Shown here: positions 1 through 50,140 of the stretch, piece after piece
Layout: the number at the start of each line of letters is the position of its first letter
Position numbering within the stretch: the first letter of the stretch is position 1
NCBI GenBank assembly: GCA_027704905.1
Contig: CM051015.1
Coordinates: 12,020,895-12,084,894 of the forward strand
DNA length: 64,000 bases
From: Muraenolepis orangiensis
Lineage: Eukaryota > Chordata > Actinopteri > Gadiformes > Muraenolepididae
Direction: 5' to 3'
The notes under the pieces: generated by a model
Seen by the model: only the letters and a program-made list of their open reading frames with translations
What the model was told of the DNA's origin: nothing
Databases searched by the model: none
Translations under genes and position numbers: made by a program

Positions 1-422
1 ACGGATGGGGCAGTCGTCGCCAGCAAACAGTGGGATGAAGTTAGCCCGATAAAACAGTCGAAAAGGCTTGAGTAAAGTTGAGAAATGCAAAAGTGCAATA
101 AAATGTTTGTAACTATAAAAAAATGTATATTAGCCTTTAACCGGTCTGCTCTATAGCTGCCGTGATTAGTGGGCGTAAGCGATGACAGAATTAAGACAGA
201 AAATTAGTCAACATTAGTCAATATGATTATTCTATTCATCTTTTTTTCCCCTGAATTTAGCTTTATTTTTTCTAAAAATGGTTAGATTAGTTAAAATGCA
301 CGTTTTCTTTTGATAAAGCTTAAAAAAAAAAAATTGGTCAAACACACTCATTGGTCCGAGTCCCGGCAGAGCTTCAGTGTAAACGTTTCCAAAGGCCGAC
401 AGCCTCGAAAGTATAAGAGGAC

Positions 423-465
<43 letters not shown>
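423..465. repeat. (TCA)n trinucleotide microsatellite
   Basis: About 14 uninterrupted copies of TCA/ATC. No coding context. Confidence 0.95.
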
Positions 466-2189
466 CAAAACTAAAAAGGTGATTTGTTCAAAGTGTGCAA
501 AGATTCAATGTAATCGCCACGGTAGAACTAACACTTTTCTGGATCACGGATCACAAGAGAAGGGAACAAAACACTTTAAGTGATGATCATATTACAATCC
601 CATTATTATTATTATCATTATTCAGTGTAGAGATATTGTTAGATTAGATATATTAAGCCCCTGTCTGAACTACTTTGAAATGGCTGTTGAATACAATGCC
701 TGCTACCTTATGTTATTAGTGTTTGAGAATCATAATCTCGCCTAGGGCGCCTAAATGCCTCCAGCCGGCCCTGATGGCAGAATTGTGATTGTTTTGTATT
801 TGTGTTATTTCTTTCGTTTGAGAATGAAATGGAGCCATTGAGCAAATCTCAGAGTCTGAAGACTATAGGGACTTCAATCATGTTGCTGTGCAGAGGTGTG
901 CAGAGGAGAGCTGTGCAGACACATCTCTCTCTCTCCACCTGTACTGTATGTATGTGGTTCAGATGTAAAGAGAGAGACGTGTGTGAGAGCGTAAAAAAAG
1001 GGGGATTGAGAGACAGGATAAAACGAGTTTGAGACACAGCTGGGGACCAAAAAAAACCAACGAGGAGAAGGTTCAGAGGGGTGGGGGTTCAGAGGGGTAG
1101 AAGGGAGAGGTGCTCTGGGAAAGATGAAGAAGTGCTGTGCCGTTCTCATTCTGTTGCATTACAGAATAGCAATCCATACATTCACATGAATCTATGCATG
1201 AGCCTCTCTCTAGGGCAGAATTATATGTCGGCAAGGCTGGAAAAAAGCTCCCAAAAATGATAACTGGTCTCGCTCTGGTTCTTGGGGGATGTACAGGGAT
1301 GAATTCAGTTTCAGCAACAAGGCCCAGTTGAGCATGTAAGGAAGTAAAGTCAAATGATTTGTTTTGTTTCTGGTGACTTTTTATTTATTTTTTCACTTCA
1401 AATTTAAATTTAAAGTGAAAGAAGAAATATCTACCTGAAAACATAGGAACATAAATCGTTCAGTGAGTTCCAAATATGAAAACATAAATCAAAACCCATA
1501 ATTCAAAGGTTCACTAAACCCTTTGTTTGAATGTGTTTCCTATTCATTTGGTTCTATTTTCGTTTGCAATTCGGAAATGAAGCCTTAAAAAAAACCCGTC
1601 TTATATTCGGGTCAATACTGTAATAATGGAATAATGAATAAATTAAGTTTCACTAATAAAGTTGTTATCTTGCTTATAGTCAGTTAAATCCCAGATTAAC
1701 ATCACATATAAGTAACACAATCTTAAACAACACAGGCAATCAACTCAACTCAAGTCACAGTAATTCACATTTACAATATACCTTAACAACATGTGTCCGA
1801 CATCGTCCTTGTCCACATCCAACGGAGGTCTCAGTTCAATAAACATTCAACTTAGTAGTGTGCAGTAGGCTACACACAAAGCTATCTATCAGTTTCCGAC
1901 TTCTCTTGGTGCTGACGAATGTAGTTCTGAATTCTTGATTAGTTTCCTGCTTTTTCCGACTACTACCTGTAGAGGGAGCTCTATCCTAATCTGCATCCCA
2001 TTTACAGGTATGAATACAGGTAGACGGAGCCCCTAAAGTTATTTTTTGTTATCTTATGCGCACAAGTTAGTATCTTGTGCGCACAAGATACATAACTTGT
2101 GTGTACAAGATAAATAACTTATGCACACAAGATCATTATCTTGTACGCACAAGTTATTATGCGGATTATTAAGCGGAATCCCAAATGTG

Positions 2190-2438
2190 ATGTACTCCAG
2201 CCCAGAGTTATGGGACACTGAGGACTGTGCCATGCCATTTGATCAAGAGGAGGGGGATACGTCCAAAGAACGTGTGTTTTGCAGTTGTGTTCCTTGCGAT
2301 GAAGATACATTTGATCTTTGTATGACACTTGTCGAGGAACTAGGCTTACCGTTCTTCAGTAAAAGCTCTCTGGAAGCTGTTGATCTATTTAGCCTGCGTG
2401 CCATACCTCTCTCATCCGTGTGTCACCAGGAGCAATAA
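2190..2438 (+). CDS. Short ORF inside the palindrome-bounded element, unknown function
   Basis: The frame from the ATG at 2190 gives about 82 residues, beginning MYSSPELWDTED. It is acidic, with CSC and CVPCDEDTFD stretches and no domain I recognise. The frame is open further upstream into the palindromes, so the true start is uncertain. It may be an exon or remnant of a transposon-encoded protein. Confidence 0.25.
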   Translation: MYSSPELWDTEDCAMPFDQEEGDTSKERVFCSCVPCDEDTFDLCMTLVEELGLPFFSKSSLEAVDLFSLRAIPLSSVCHQEQ

Positions 2439-2639
2439 AGTAATTGTCAAGTATAAAGCAGTGATGTGAAAATCGTATGTGCAATACCCGACGACAGACA
2501 GCAGTTATAAAATAAAAATAAGATAAAAATTGATAAAAATTGAATAAAAATTGAATAAAGTAAAAAAATAAAAATAAAAATGCATTTTATAAAATGCAAA
2601 ATATCGGCACAGAAAAGAGCAATATGTATATATAAATCA

Positions 2640-3525
2640 ATGTAATAAAATATACATTGTTATATGCTATACGCCCTTGTTCAGCAGCCTGATGGCCTAT
2701 TTGTACTGCACTTGATACTGCGGTATTGCCTGCCTGACGGTAACAGTGAGTACAGTTCGTGGCTGGGGTGGGCAATGTCTTTATGATTCGTTTGGCCTTG
2801 GCCACGCACCGCTGGTTGTATATATCCAGGAGGGAAGGGAGCTCACCACCAACGATATACTGGGCCGTCCGCACCACCCTTTGAAGCGCTCTGCGCTCGA
2901 GTGCGGTGCAGTTCCCGTACCAGGCGGTGATACACCCTGTAAGAACACTCACCATGGTGCCGTTATAGAATGTTCTCAGGATGCGGGGGCCCATGCTGAA
3001 TTTCTTCAGACGCCTGAGGAAATACAGGCGTTGTTGGGCCCTTTTCACCACGTGTGTGGTGTGCGTGGACCATGTGAGGTCCTCGGAGATGTGCACGCCG
3101 AGGAACTTGAAGCTGCTGACCTTCTCTACTGCAACACCGTCGATGGCGATAGGGCTGTGCTCTCCCCTCTGCTTCCTGAAGTCCACGATCAGCTCCTTGG
3201 TCTTCTTGACGTTGAGGGCGAGGCTGTTCTCCTGGCACCACTGCTCCAGCGATCCGACCTCCTCCCTGTAGGCTGTCTCGTCGTCGCCGGCGATCAGGCC
3301 CATCACTGTCGCGTCGTCAGCAAACTTGACGATGATGTTGGAGCTGTGCATAGCCATGCAGTCGTGGGTGTAGAGGGAGTAGAGGAGAGGGCTCAGCACG
3401 CATACCTGGGGGGCTCCCGTGTTGAGGGTCAGTGGCTCTGATGTGGTGCTGCCCATCCTCACCACCTGGCGACGGTCCGACAGGAGGTCCAGTATCCAGC
3501 TGCACGTGGATGGGGGCACGCCTAG
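2640..3525 (-). pseudogene. LINE (non-LTR retrotransposon) reverse transcriptase fragment, 5' truncated
   Basis: The minus strand encodes the second half of a LINE reverse transcriptase: WILDLLSDRRQVVRMG, then TLNTGAPQ, CVLSPLLYSLYTHDC, the catalytic FADD box and LNVKKTKELIVDF, followed by the thumb region WYGNCTALERRALQRVV. The conserved glycine of the PQG motif reads valine (PQVCVLSP), and the C-terminal frame appears shifted after KAKRIIK. It begins inside the palm domain, so it is truncated at its 5' end. It belongs to the same group as the copy at 52855-54210 (CR1/Rex1-like; exact clade not assigned) and is inserted in the element at 2049-4335. Confidence 0.88.
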
Positions 3526-3901
3526 ACCTTACTTTCAACTTTGAACACTTAACTTGACGCTTTATGACGTTGTCTGTCTATACAATGTATAGACAGATGT
3601 GTTTACAATTGTCAACATATACAGCATGACTTTCACATAGTTGTTTTTTTGTCCAAAAATAATGCACAAATAATGTCATTAAAATAATGTCAGGTTTGAC
3701 TGGATGTGCAGGATTGACTGGAATCGTATCATCCAGACTGTCAAATCCCCTGTCAAGAAGCCCCGCCCCCATGTAAGCGGCATTGTACACACTCTAAAGG
3801 ACATTTAATCCATTCTCTGAACCAGCATTTGTCTGTATCCTGTTAAGCGAATTGTCTCTTACCTCTGTGATAACATATAGTGTTTGGTTCATCAGGTCTT
3901 G

Positions 3902-4065
3902 TTAATCTAAAAGCATCAGGACAGTTGCAGTTGGTTTTTTATCTTCATTGTTCTGTTCACTGTCACCTGGAGGATCTTCTTCTAATGGCACGCTGATTGG
4001 GTCATCTCTTTCCTTAGGAGAGCTGTGTACCTTTTCCAGCTTCATTTGTGTGCGGTCGCAGTGAA
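3902..4065 (-). CDS. Exon-like ORF with splice acceptor, unknown function
   Basis: On the minus strand a good acceptor (tttgctttcag) is followed by an open frame: HCDRTQMKLEKVHSS, then the acidic stretch PISVPLEEDPPGD, and VLMLLD before TAA at 3902-3904. It looks like the last coding exon of a transposon-borne gene within the palindrome-bounded element. No domain is recognised. Confidence 0.25.
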
Positions 4066-5629
4066 CTGAAAGCAAATGAAAAACTAAGAAAATGTCACCT
4101 CAACTGGCGAGTCAGGAGTAGCGGAAAGCTATCTTCAACTAGCTCACCCACTGAAAACATAGCAAATTGACAATCACAATAAAGCAATGAATGCTGCCAT
4201 ATTTCAAATATAGCCTGAGAAAGCAATTCATAAATGCAACTTACCCCAGTGGTCCTAGATAAGATACTAACTTGTTCCAAGAAACAAGAAGAAAATGATC
4301 TTGTGCGCACAAAATAATTATCTTGTGTGCACTCGATCAAAATATATTACCTTTACATTTACCTTTATATTACTGAACAATTACAATAAATAATAAAAAC
4401 TTTTAATAAATTAAACTTGTAAATGCATCTTTATACATTTTGTTTTATACTTTATAACTTGACATTTTATCTGTATCTTAGATTTTATTCTCATAAAAAA
4501 AAAAAAATAAACAATGTTTTGGTTATAATTTGTCACATTATTTTCATATGGTTTGCAATTTTAAACCTGCAAACCTGGGTTACAAAAGGCATTAATTACT
4601 TAATACTTAATGCAATGCATTAAGTATTAGATTACAGAACAAAAATGGCACTGCGCTGATTGGAAACCTACAAAGACACGCGGACTAGGTGTTCCATTCA
4701 TCTATTATTCACACTGAAAGAAGTCTAACTGTTGTTCGCTCACAGGGATTTAACACACTTTTTATTTAATTATTTAAATCCGTTGGGTTTTCTCTGGCAC
4801 CACACATTCGTCGTATACCCACGTCGATAATATAACATTAATAAACAAGGCAACCGCTAGGGTGCTTCAAACGACTGGCCGAGATTACCCTTTTAATATG
4901 TACCGTCCCCAAGGCCGGGACTGTGCCACGCAATTGTAGCAACAGGGGGAACTGCATTTGTTCATGAAATCCCATTTATTTTGAATGCATTAGCCGTTAT
5001 AAAGCCTGCCCGCCTCCGCTAACAAGAGATGGAACATCCGTCTCACGTGATGACACTGACATGTCAGCCCGCTCTTTGTCGAAGCGTATCTCGCCGTCTC
5101 AACGCTATCAAGCGGGAAGTGTATTGAGTGCCGTGTTAATAGAAGGTACGAGTGAGTTGTGTTGGTGGGGGTGATGCTAAGCATTGCAATCATAACGTGA
5201 CAGACAGTACACACTGTCATTCTGGAGGAAGGCAACAGAGATGCATCCTTGATTCATTCTAGAGACATCTAGACATCTAGAACGTCATTTCCATGATGTT
5301 TGTTTGCACACTGGAGATGAGCCTCGGGTGACTCCGAACCTCAAGTGTATGCATTTATCAAGAGTGTTCCCTTAGGTATGTGCACGTAACAGCCTGTGGG
5401 TCAACAATCACAATTTGATATTCAAATGCCTTTTTCCCAAGGTTAATTTCAGTGGCTACAGGTGCATGTAATTCCAGGGCAGGTATGTGTAAGGCATATT
5501 CCTTGAGGAATGCCTATGGGTTACAGGCTATGGACGTTGGAGATTGAACCCAGAACCTTGCAGCTTGCAGGGCACCCTGGGAAAATGTAGGATTGTTTTG
5601 TGGTTTGCAAAGAATACATTCAATCAGGG

Positions 5630-5815
5630 CTTGACATTAACTTTTTGGCCCACCAGTCACTCAGTATTTCCACCACCCAGTCAGTGCTCATGGGAGTATT
5701 AGCTCATGGGTAGCATCATGTAGTTTCACCTCGAATTGACATTCTATTTTCAAAATAAACGCTACCAAAAGGTCACTAGCCAAAGTGGCTGGTAAGAGTG
5801 ACAAAGTTACAAGCC
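5630..5815. mobile_element. Possible fragment of a hAT-like DNA transposon end
   Basis: The sequence from CAGGGCTTGACATTAAC onward resembles the common teleost repeat terminus of this type, including a later stretch about 'gccaaagtggctgg'. No opposite terminus or target duplication was identified. Recognition is from memory only. Confidence 0.25.
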
Positions 5816-5943
5816 ACTGCCCCCACAAGCCCAGCAAACAATACAACACAATACAACACAATACAATGCAAACTTACTGACCTGAGAGGGCATGGTACAA
5901 AGAATTAAAATCCAATAGGAAAGACAATAACAACATTTCTTCA

Positions 5944-5977
5944 TAATGCATGTGTAACATATGATAATGCTAATATA

Positions 5978-6027
<50 letters not shown>

Positions 6028-6065
6028 AGTATATATTAGCATTATCATATGTTACACATGCATTA
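5944..6065. repeat. Perfect 37-bp inverted repeat with (TA)n loop
   Basis: The arm 5944-5980 (starting TAATGCATGTGTAACATATG) is the exact reverse complement of 6029-6065. The centre, 5981-6028, is mostly (TA)n and itself self-complementary, so nearly the whole 122 bp can extrude as a cruciform or fold as an RNA hairpin. It ends 193 bases before exon 1. Confidence 0.95.
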
Positions 6066-6076
6066 TTTTTAATTGT

Positions 6077-6085
6077 GTATATATA

Positions 6086-6161
<76 letters not shown>
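6077..6161. repeat. (TA)n microsatellite
   Basis: Interrupted TA tract immediately downstream of the palindrome and about 100 bases upstream of the exon 1 acceptor. Confidence 0.9.
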
Positions 6162-6163
<2 letters not shown>

Positions 6164-6258
6164 AAATTAAAAACACATAATGTCTTTCTTTTGTCAGCTG
6201 ATATTCCTTTACATAAAGCTTGAAAAATATCCAAATCCCACCATTGTTCACCTTCCAG

Positions 6259-43230
<36,972 letters not shown>

Positions 43231-43308
43231 GTCTCCCTCTCTCCCCCTCTCCCCTCTCCCCTCTCCCCCTCTCTCTCTCTGTCTGTCTCTCTCTCTTTCC
43301 CCCCTCTG

Positions 43309-43339
<31 letters not shown>

Positions 43340-43481
43340 TAGACGCAAGCAAAACGGACCGTTCATCGGACGTGCCGCTGGGAGACACAAGCTTTTTGCT
43401 CAATGTTCCTCCGGCGTGTCATGGACCTGGATGGCAGACAAAGCCCGATTTATTCTGAAAAACAAAGACCCGTCCCCCCGT

Positions 43482-43626
<145 letters not shown>

Positions 43627-43689
43627 ACTCAAAACTGTTTTATGAGATGTGCTGCAGATCGTTTAGCAAGAGGACACAGACTCGCCCTG

Positions 43690-43691
<2 letters not shown>

Positions 43692-43763
<72 letters not shown>

Positions 43764-43796
43764 AGTGTGGGTGTGTTTGAGTGTGGGTGTGTGCAC
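43692..43796 (+). repeat. Long (GT)n tract in the inferred 3' UTR
   Basis: About 34 GT units, then two GTTTGAGTGTGGGT units. Confidence 0.97.
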
Positions 43797-45196
43797 AGGC
43801 GATGGGATTCGTCGTGTTGGTTCAAAGCGTGACGCCAGGGGGGGGGGGGGGGAGCATCACAGAGAGACAGAGCAGGTTCTATCCACAGCTCCTGGATCTG
43901 CACGATATCAAGACCAAACAAGAACAGAGACAACATGTTGCTAGTAGCTGTAAAACCAGTGGGAGTTAAGTAACATCCCCACCAGCGGACTACCTGAAAG
44001 ACTGTGTGTGTGCGTGTGCGTGTGCGTGTGTGTGTGTGTGTGTGGGGGGGGGGGGGTGTGCGTGTACATGTGTGTGTGGTGGGGGGGGGGGGGGTATTAA
44101 AGACTAGGCCAATGGGTAATGACATCAGAGCTTATTTTAGCAGTATGTTGTGTTGGTTTAGAGGATTAACAAGTGGGACCAGAACTGCCTACTGTCAGAG
44201 TGCCTAAATTGCCTTCAGGTTTTTTTGGTATTTATTTTCGATGTTCTATAAATTATCTGCTGTCATTCTTGGCATGATGATGGCAATCCTGATGCCATCA
44301 AGGGGAGCATATAGTACCTTCCGTACATGGCAACACGAAGGGAGATGTGTTTATACTTTTCAGTGGTGAGACATGTACTCGGTGCATTTGCTCACTTGAT
44401 TGCTGTAAATAAGTAGATTTTTATTTAAGTATCTTTTGGGGGGGTCAAAAAACGTGTGACTTTCACTGCACCACATTTCCCGACGAGAAAAAGATCCTGC
44501 TTTTGAACACTTTACACTTTCAATTTCTGTGAAGGCTGTCGCCAGTGGTTAAAATATCCAATGCAGCCACCCCCAAAGACACAGTCGCTTTCAGTGGAGT
44601 TGTGCGATTCATTCTTTATTTGGACATGACTCACCGAGAAGGGCAGGATTTATCTGGTAAACGGCTAGACGCCCGTACATCACGACCTCGACTGAGCTGT
44701 TAGCCAATAACGGCTTGTGTCGGTTTCAACAAAACGGTGGCAATTTTTTCTGCATTCATCGGCGGATTTTAGGATAATCAATTTAAGGAAACTCGGCCTC
44801 GATGAACAGCAGCTCCGATAGTCTTTTTGTTGGTCTGTTTCGTGCTTCGTCTAGACTAGTCTGCCGCAGTGTACCGTCACTCTGATCCTTCATGAGTCAT
44901 GTGTTCCTTTTGGAGTATTCTCATTGGACAATTTGGGAAGCACGTGGTGCTACAAGCAATTCAGCTCAACCTGTACACATAGTTTGGATAATTCCTCTCG
45001 ATTTCTGGTGTTGACTCACCCCATGTGCTGGCAAAATCAAATGTACTTTTTAATTTTTATGTATTTTTGAAAGCAAGCATAGAAATACTTGAACTCATGG
45101 CTGAAATACTTAATTACTTACAAAATACCTCTCACCACGTTCCCTATTGATTGAGCTTTGTTATTTTTGTTAGCAAAATAATCTAAGTCTAAGTAC

Positions 45197-45202
45197 AATA
45201 AA
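45197..45202 (+). terminator. Possible polyadenylation signal AATAAA (proximal)
   Basis: AATAAA in ACAATAAAATGC; no strong GT-rich element follows closely. A weaker candidate than the one at 45815. Confidence 0.35.
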
Positions 45203-45440
45203 ATGCAACCGCCGGGAAATCCATAATTACCCCAAAAAGGTCAAATCAAAAAGCACATTCTTTCTTTTTCAAATTAAACTTTTTGTTTATTGTGTTGAAC
45301 AAATGTAAATGGTTCCGGATTGAAAGAAACATGCCACTGTTTGGTTGTTTTACTTCAAGCAAAGACTGTAACAAACTAAACAAAGAAAACTATACGTAAG
45401 GAAATGTATGAATTCAAAAACCGGGGGAACACCTGGGCGG

Positions 45441-45597
45441 GGGTTGAGGCCCGGGCCGCGGGGTTGAGGCCCGGGCCGCGGGGTTGAGGCCCGGGCCGCG
45501 GGGTTGAGGCCCGGGCCGCGGGGTTGAGGCCCGTGCCGCGGGGTTGAGGCCCGGGCCGCGGGGTTGAGGCCCGTGCCGCGGGGTTGAGGCCCGTGCC
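45441..45597. repeat. 20-bp GC-rich minisatellite, about eight copies
   Basis: The unit GGGTTGAGGCCCGGGCCGCG is repeated head to tail. Three copies carry the same G to T change (CCCGTGCC), so variants spread within the array. It lies inside the inferred 3' UTR, surrounded by AT-rich sequence. Confidence 0.97.
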
Positions 45598-45814
45598 TTA
45601 CCAACCCCAGATGTGCACGTGCTTGCATTGAAGTATGCCGTGAACTAGATTACTTTACAAGATCTCCAGTATACGTGAAATTAACACTTACCTCTCAGAT
45701 TTGTATTGTTATTTTATTTCGAAAATGCGTTTTGGAGGATGTGGACACCGATCCTTCTTAATGATTTGTATAGCTGCAGTATCAAGGGTATCTTGTATAG
45801 ATGTTTAATTTATT

Positions 45815-45820
45815 AATAAA
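45815..45820 (+). terminator. Likely polyadenylation signal AATAAA (distal)
   Basis: TTATTAATAAAAGTG, followed by a GT repeat at 45889-45931 that could act as the downstream element. This gives a 3' UTR of about 2.65 kb. Confidence 0.5.
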
Positions 45821-45886
45821 AGTGATGATATTCTCAAACAGTCTTGTGGCATACTTTCATATGGCCGTCCTCGCTGACTTGCTTAG

Positions 45887-45933
<47 letters not shown>

Positions 45934-47025
45934 CCCCTGTGGATATTTTGCTGAAAATGCTTTTTTAAATTGTAAAAGCGAAAGGATTGTTAATGTTTGT
46001 TCTTTTTGTGCTTAATGGCCCTACCACTTTACTCTAAATCCAGTCTTACCTCCAGGGGAAATATGGAACACGACTTCACCCAAAACATTGCTTCCGTTTC
46101 TTTGTCTTGGCCTAAGTTGGCCTGGCCACAGAACACTGCATGCTCCTCAACAACACTATGACTGTCAAAAGATGCCTTGCTCCCTAATTCCCTGTTCCCT
46201 TATATAGTGAAAACTATATTACGCTATTTAGCAAACAAGTATAGGAGGAATTCGATTAGATTAGATTAGATTCAAATGTATTAGAATCTAATCTAGTGCA
46301 GTACTGCGAAAATAATTTGGCATCTAACTAGAGTGCAAATGTTACAGTCAAGTACATGGTAATACATACTTTACAGTGGTTAAATAACATGTAAAGACAG
46401 TCTACTAGGTATAAAAACTGTTATAAAATAACTTATAACAGTAATAACAGTACGTATAAGATATGTGCAGAACTATAGGTATATATATGCAGGTAAGTAT
46501 ACAAGGTAGTCAGCTAGGAGGGTATGCAATTTTATCAACAGGATGAATATATATAAATGTATATACAGCAGGTAGTCAGCAGGGATATGCAGTTGTTTGG
46601 TTTAGAGATGTATACTGCGGGAGGGAATGGGGAGTAAGCATTCCAATGTACCTGTTGCAATTGGCCAATACAAATATATTGAAGATTAATATATACGGTA
46701 AGTACAATAAAAAAACGTAAAAAATAAGTGCATGGCTATTCAGATACTAACTCACTCACCACTCAGCAGAGCGCACAACTCCGGATTCAAAAATCGAACG
46801 TTTGCTAACAGAACACCAAACAAATAGACAAACATGGTCTAAAACATAAACCCACTGGAAAGCGGCAGTCCATCGACGTGGCGTCTGTCGTCGCATAAAC
46901 AATAAGCCAACGTGTGTTAGATGGCACTTCAATGACAGCTAATACGCATACAAAAAAACCTGTTTGTGGCAGACCTGATCTCTATTGACGAGTCCTACGG
47001 CAATGGCTGCTGACAGCCGCGTCAT

Positions 47026-47612
47026 GTGTCTCGTGTGCCATGTGTCGTGTGTCTCGTGTGTCGTGTGTCTCGTGTGTCATGTGTCTCGTGCGTCATGTGT
47101 CTCGCACGTCATGTGTCTCGCACGTCATGTGTCTCGCACGTCATGTGTCTCACGTGTCATGTGTCTCGTGTGTCATGTGTCTCACGTGTCATGTGTCTCA
47201 CGTGTCATGTGTCTCGTGCGTCATGTGTCTCGTGCGTCATGTGTCTCGCGTGTCATATGTCTCGTGTGTCATGTGTCTCACGTGTCATGTGTCTCGCGCG
47301 CCATGTGTCTCGCGCGCCATGTGTCTCGTGCGTCATGTGTCTCGCGTGTCATGTGTCTCGCGTGTCTCGTGTGTCATGTGTCTCACGTGTCATGTGTCTC
47401 ACGTGTCATGTGTCTCGCGTGTCATGTGTCTCGCGCGTCATGTGTCTCGCGTGTCTCGTGTGTCATGTGTCTCGCGTGTCATGTGTCTCGCGTGTCATGT
47501 GTCTCGCGTGTCATGTGTCTCGCGCGTCATGTGTCTCGCGCGTCATGTGTCTCGCGCGTCATGTGTCTCGTGCGTCATGTGTGTCATGTGTCTCATGTCT
47601 CATGTGTCATGC
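47026..47612. repeat. 16-bp minisatellite GTCATGTGTCTCGCGC, about 36 copies
   Basis: Tandem 16-mers with variation confined mainly to the CGYRYG positions (CGTGTG, CGCGCG, CGCACG, CACGTG). Because 16 is not a multiple of three and no unit brings a stop, all + frames stay open and read as Cys/His/Val/Ser-rich repeats. There is no sign of real coding. Confidence 0.95.
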
Positions 47613-48820
47613 GGAGACAGTAACTAAGGGAGGGAATGCAGCAGCGCACCACACAAGGGAGCAGACGTGGCCGCTGACATTCCGGGCAATAGCCGCGTGA
47701 ATGTGACCTATGCAAAGTTTGCCATTTCCAAGCTGCAAAATACAGCTGAACGCCCCCGACCAAAGATGACATAATTCACAGGACGTTCTTACTTAAGTCT
47801 GGCTTCACCGCGTTGTACTTTGTGTAAATAATGCAGCGTTTATGCGGCATTCATAGGAAAAGATGAAAACAAATTGAAAAAATGTTAAATCGGTTCAGGA
47901 TTAATAGTATAACACGCGTGCTGCAAATTAGCACGCTGACCTGACTTTGTATTTCAGACCGCCGGTTCAATGGTGCAATATTCACAACTATGGATATTGA
48001 TATTGATTGAGTGCCACATGACTCCGTTTGCACTTATTGGGCTCGCGGCGCTGGCTCACGGGTCACAGCGGAAGGTCGTCTAGGAAGCAGGAAGGTTGCT
48101 TGTGTGATTCATGGCTTCTACCCGCCAACCAACCTAATCTGCTCCCCACAAGCGGCTCGTCCTCAGACGTAGTTGGCGGTGGCAGTGGTTTACGAATGGC
48201 CGTAAGGAGGTGAGAAATGAAATGCCAAAGCTCATTCGTCATAAATAAACGTGACGTGGGGGTTGGGGGGGTCAAAAAGCCTCTCACATTCTGGAGACAC
48301 TCCATTCTCTGTTTGAGGCATTTCTTCTTCTTCTTCATCTTCTTCATCTTCCTCCTCCACAGAAGCACAAAGACAGCCAAGCGGCATTCTGTGTTTAGAG
48401 TTTACGTTTTTTCTCCAGCACAACACCGACGAAATACATGACATGGGGTTCATGGCACACACAGTGATAATGAGGACTTTCTTTGGGATTAGCAGCAGCA
48501 GCAGAATGGAAGATTTGCAAGTGGTCGTCCGAAAAGATGGGCATCCAAATTGCCACCATTATCCACCGATGGTATGACGGTGTGTGTAATAGGAGACACA
48601 ACTCGCGTGGATCTCCGCTATTTGAAGTTGTGAAGTCACAAAGTAATTTCACTTTGGCGCTCCGGCAGAAAGGGCTTCACGATAATCCCATATAATTGTA
48701 AAGGTGTAAAAAAATAAAATAATAATAATAATAATAATAATAATAAACAACATGACACCATGTTATACCCTAGAGTCCCATTATTGCCATGAACAAACTA
48801 TTATTCTACACACACCCCCC

Positions 48821-49612
<792 letters not shown>

Positions 49613-49945
49613 AACCTCAAAGTGAAAAGAAAAGTTATGTTGTGTTACACAACTGTTACACACAGCTTACTTTGTACCAATTATATACAGGGCCGTGTCA
49701 AGCCTTAACCTAGAATGTGAGCTGTTTGAACTACGGCCCCCCCCTTAAATCAATGTGTATTTATATATAACTCCCGGTGAACAGTGTAAGGACCTATACA
49801 GCCTTTGTTTAGCACTATTTCTCTTTAGTTCTCCGAGGTTTGATCCATCACGCTACACCCTTTTCCCGTAACGAAGAGCGACTTTTCTCAGATCACAAAC
49901 CCGATGCAGTGTCGTGGAAGGAAGGCATGCACTTGAGTTTGAATA

Positions 49946-50140
49946 ATACTATTATATAATGATAATATTATAATATTGTAATAATATATGCATACATAAT
50001 ATATAAAATATAATATATATATATAATGATATACTATATATATATTATATATAATAATATATATATATAATAAGAATAATATGGATGGATGGATGGATGG
50101 ATAATAATATATATATATAATAATAATAATATATTATATA
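49946..50140. repeat. AT-rich microsatellite cluster with (ATGG)n
   Basis: ATAATATATATAT-type repeats on both sides of about five ATGG units (50082-50101). Confidence 0.9.

Larger units (their letters stand above)
2049..4335. mobile_element. Element bounded by repeated ATCTTGTGCGCACAAGAT palindromes, with a nested LINE
   Basis: At 2049-2158 a near-palindrome close to ATCTTGTGCGCACAAGAT occurs about five times at spacings of roughly 22 bases. Two more related units lie at 4296-4335. The body between has a short + strand ORF (2190-2438), an exon-like ORF on the minus strand (3902-4065) and a LINE fragment in the middle. Clustered palindromes at both ends suggest a DNA transposon with complex termini. 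I cannot assign a superfamily and see no complete transposase. Confidence 0.5.
1..6258 (+). other. Probable upstream intron sequence; no coding exon seen
   Basis: No open frame here carries discoidin or other Caspr motifs. The stretch is AT-rich, with a (TCA)n run at 423-465, a palindrome-bounded element with a nested LINE (2049-4335), and a hairpin at 5944-6065. Because exon 1 begins in mid-codon behind an acceptor, this should be intron unless a small exon was missed. Confidence 0.6.

Noticed and set aside
2746..3441. Long + strand open frame (231 codons)
   Set aside because: It is the antisense of the LINE reverse transcriptase at 2640-3525, which carries clear RT motifs on the minus strand.
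1..6258. Search for the discoidin and signal-peptide exons
   Set aside because: No frame shows the expected discoidin motifs; these exons probably lie upstream of the window.
45441..45597. Regularly repeated 20-mers resembling a CRISPR array
   Set aside because: Units are directly adjacent with no spacers, and the genome is that of a vertebrate.
46985..47700. Three overlapping Cys/His/Val-rich frames of about 200 codons
   Set aside because: A 16-bp minisatellite without stop codons keeps all frames open; the Cys-His pattern only mimics zinc-finger spacing.
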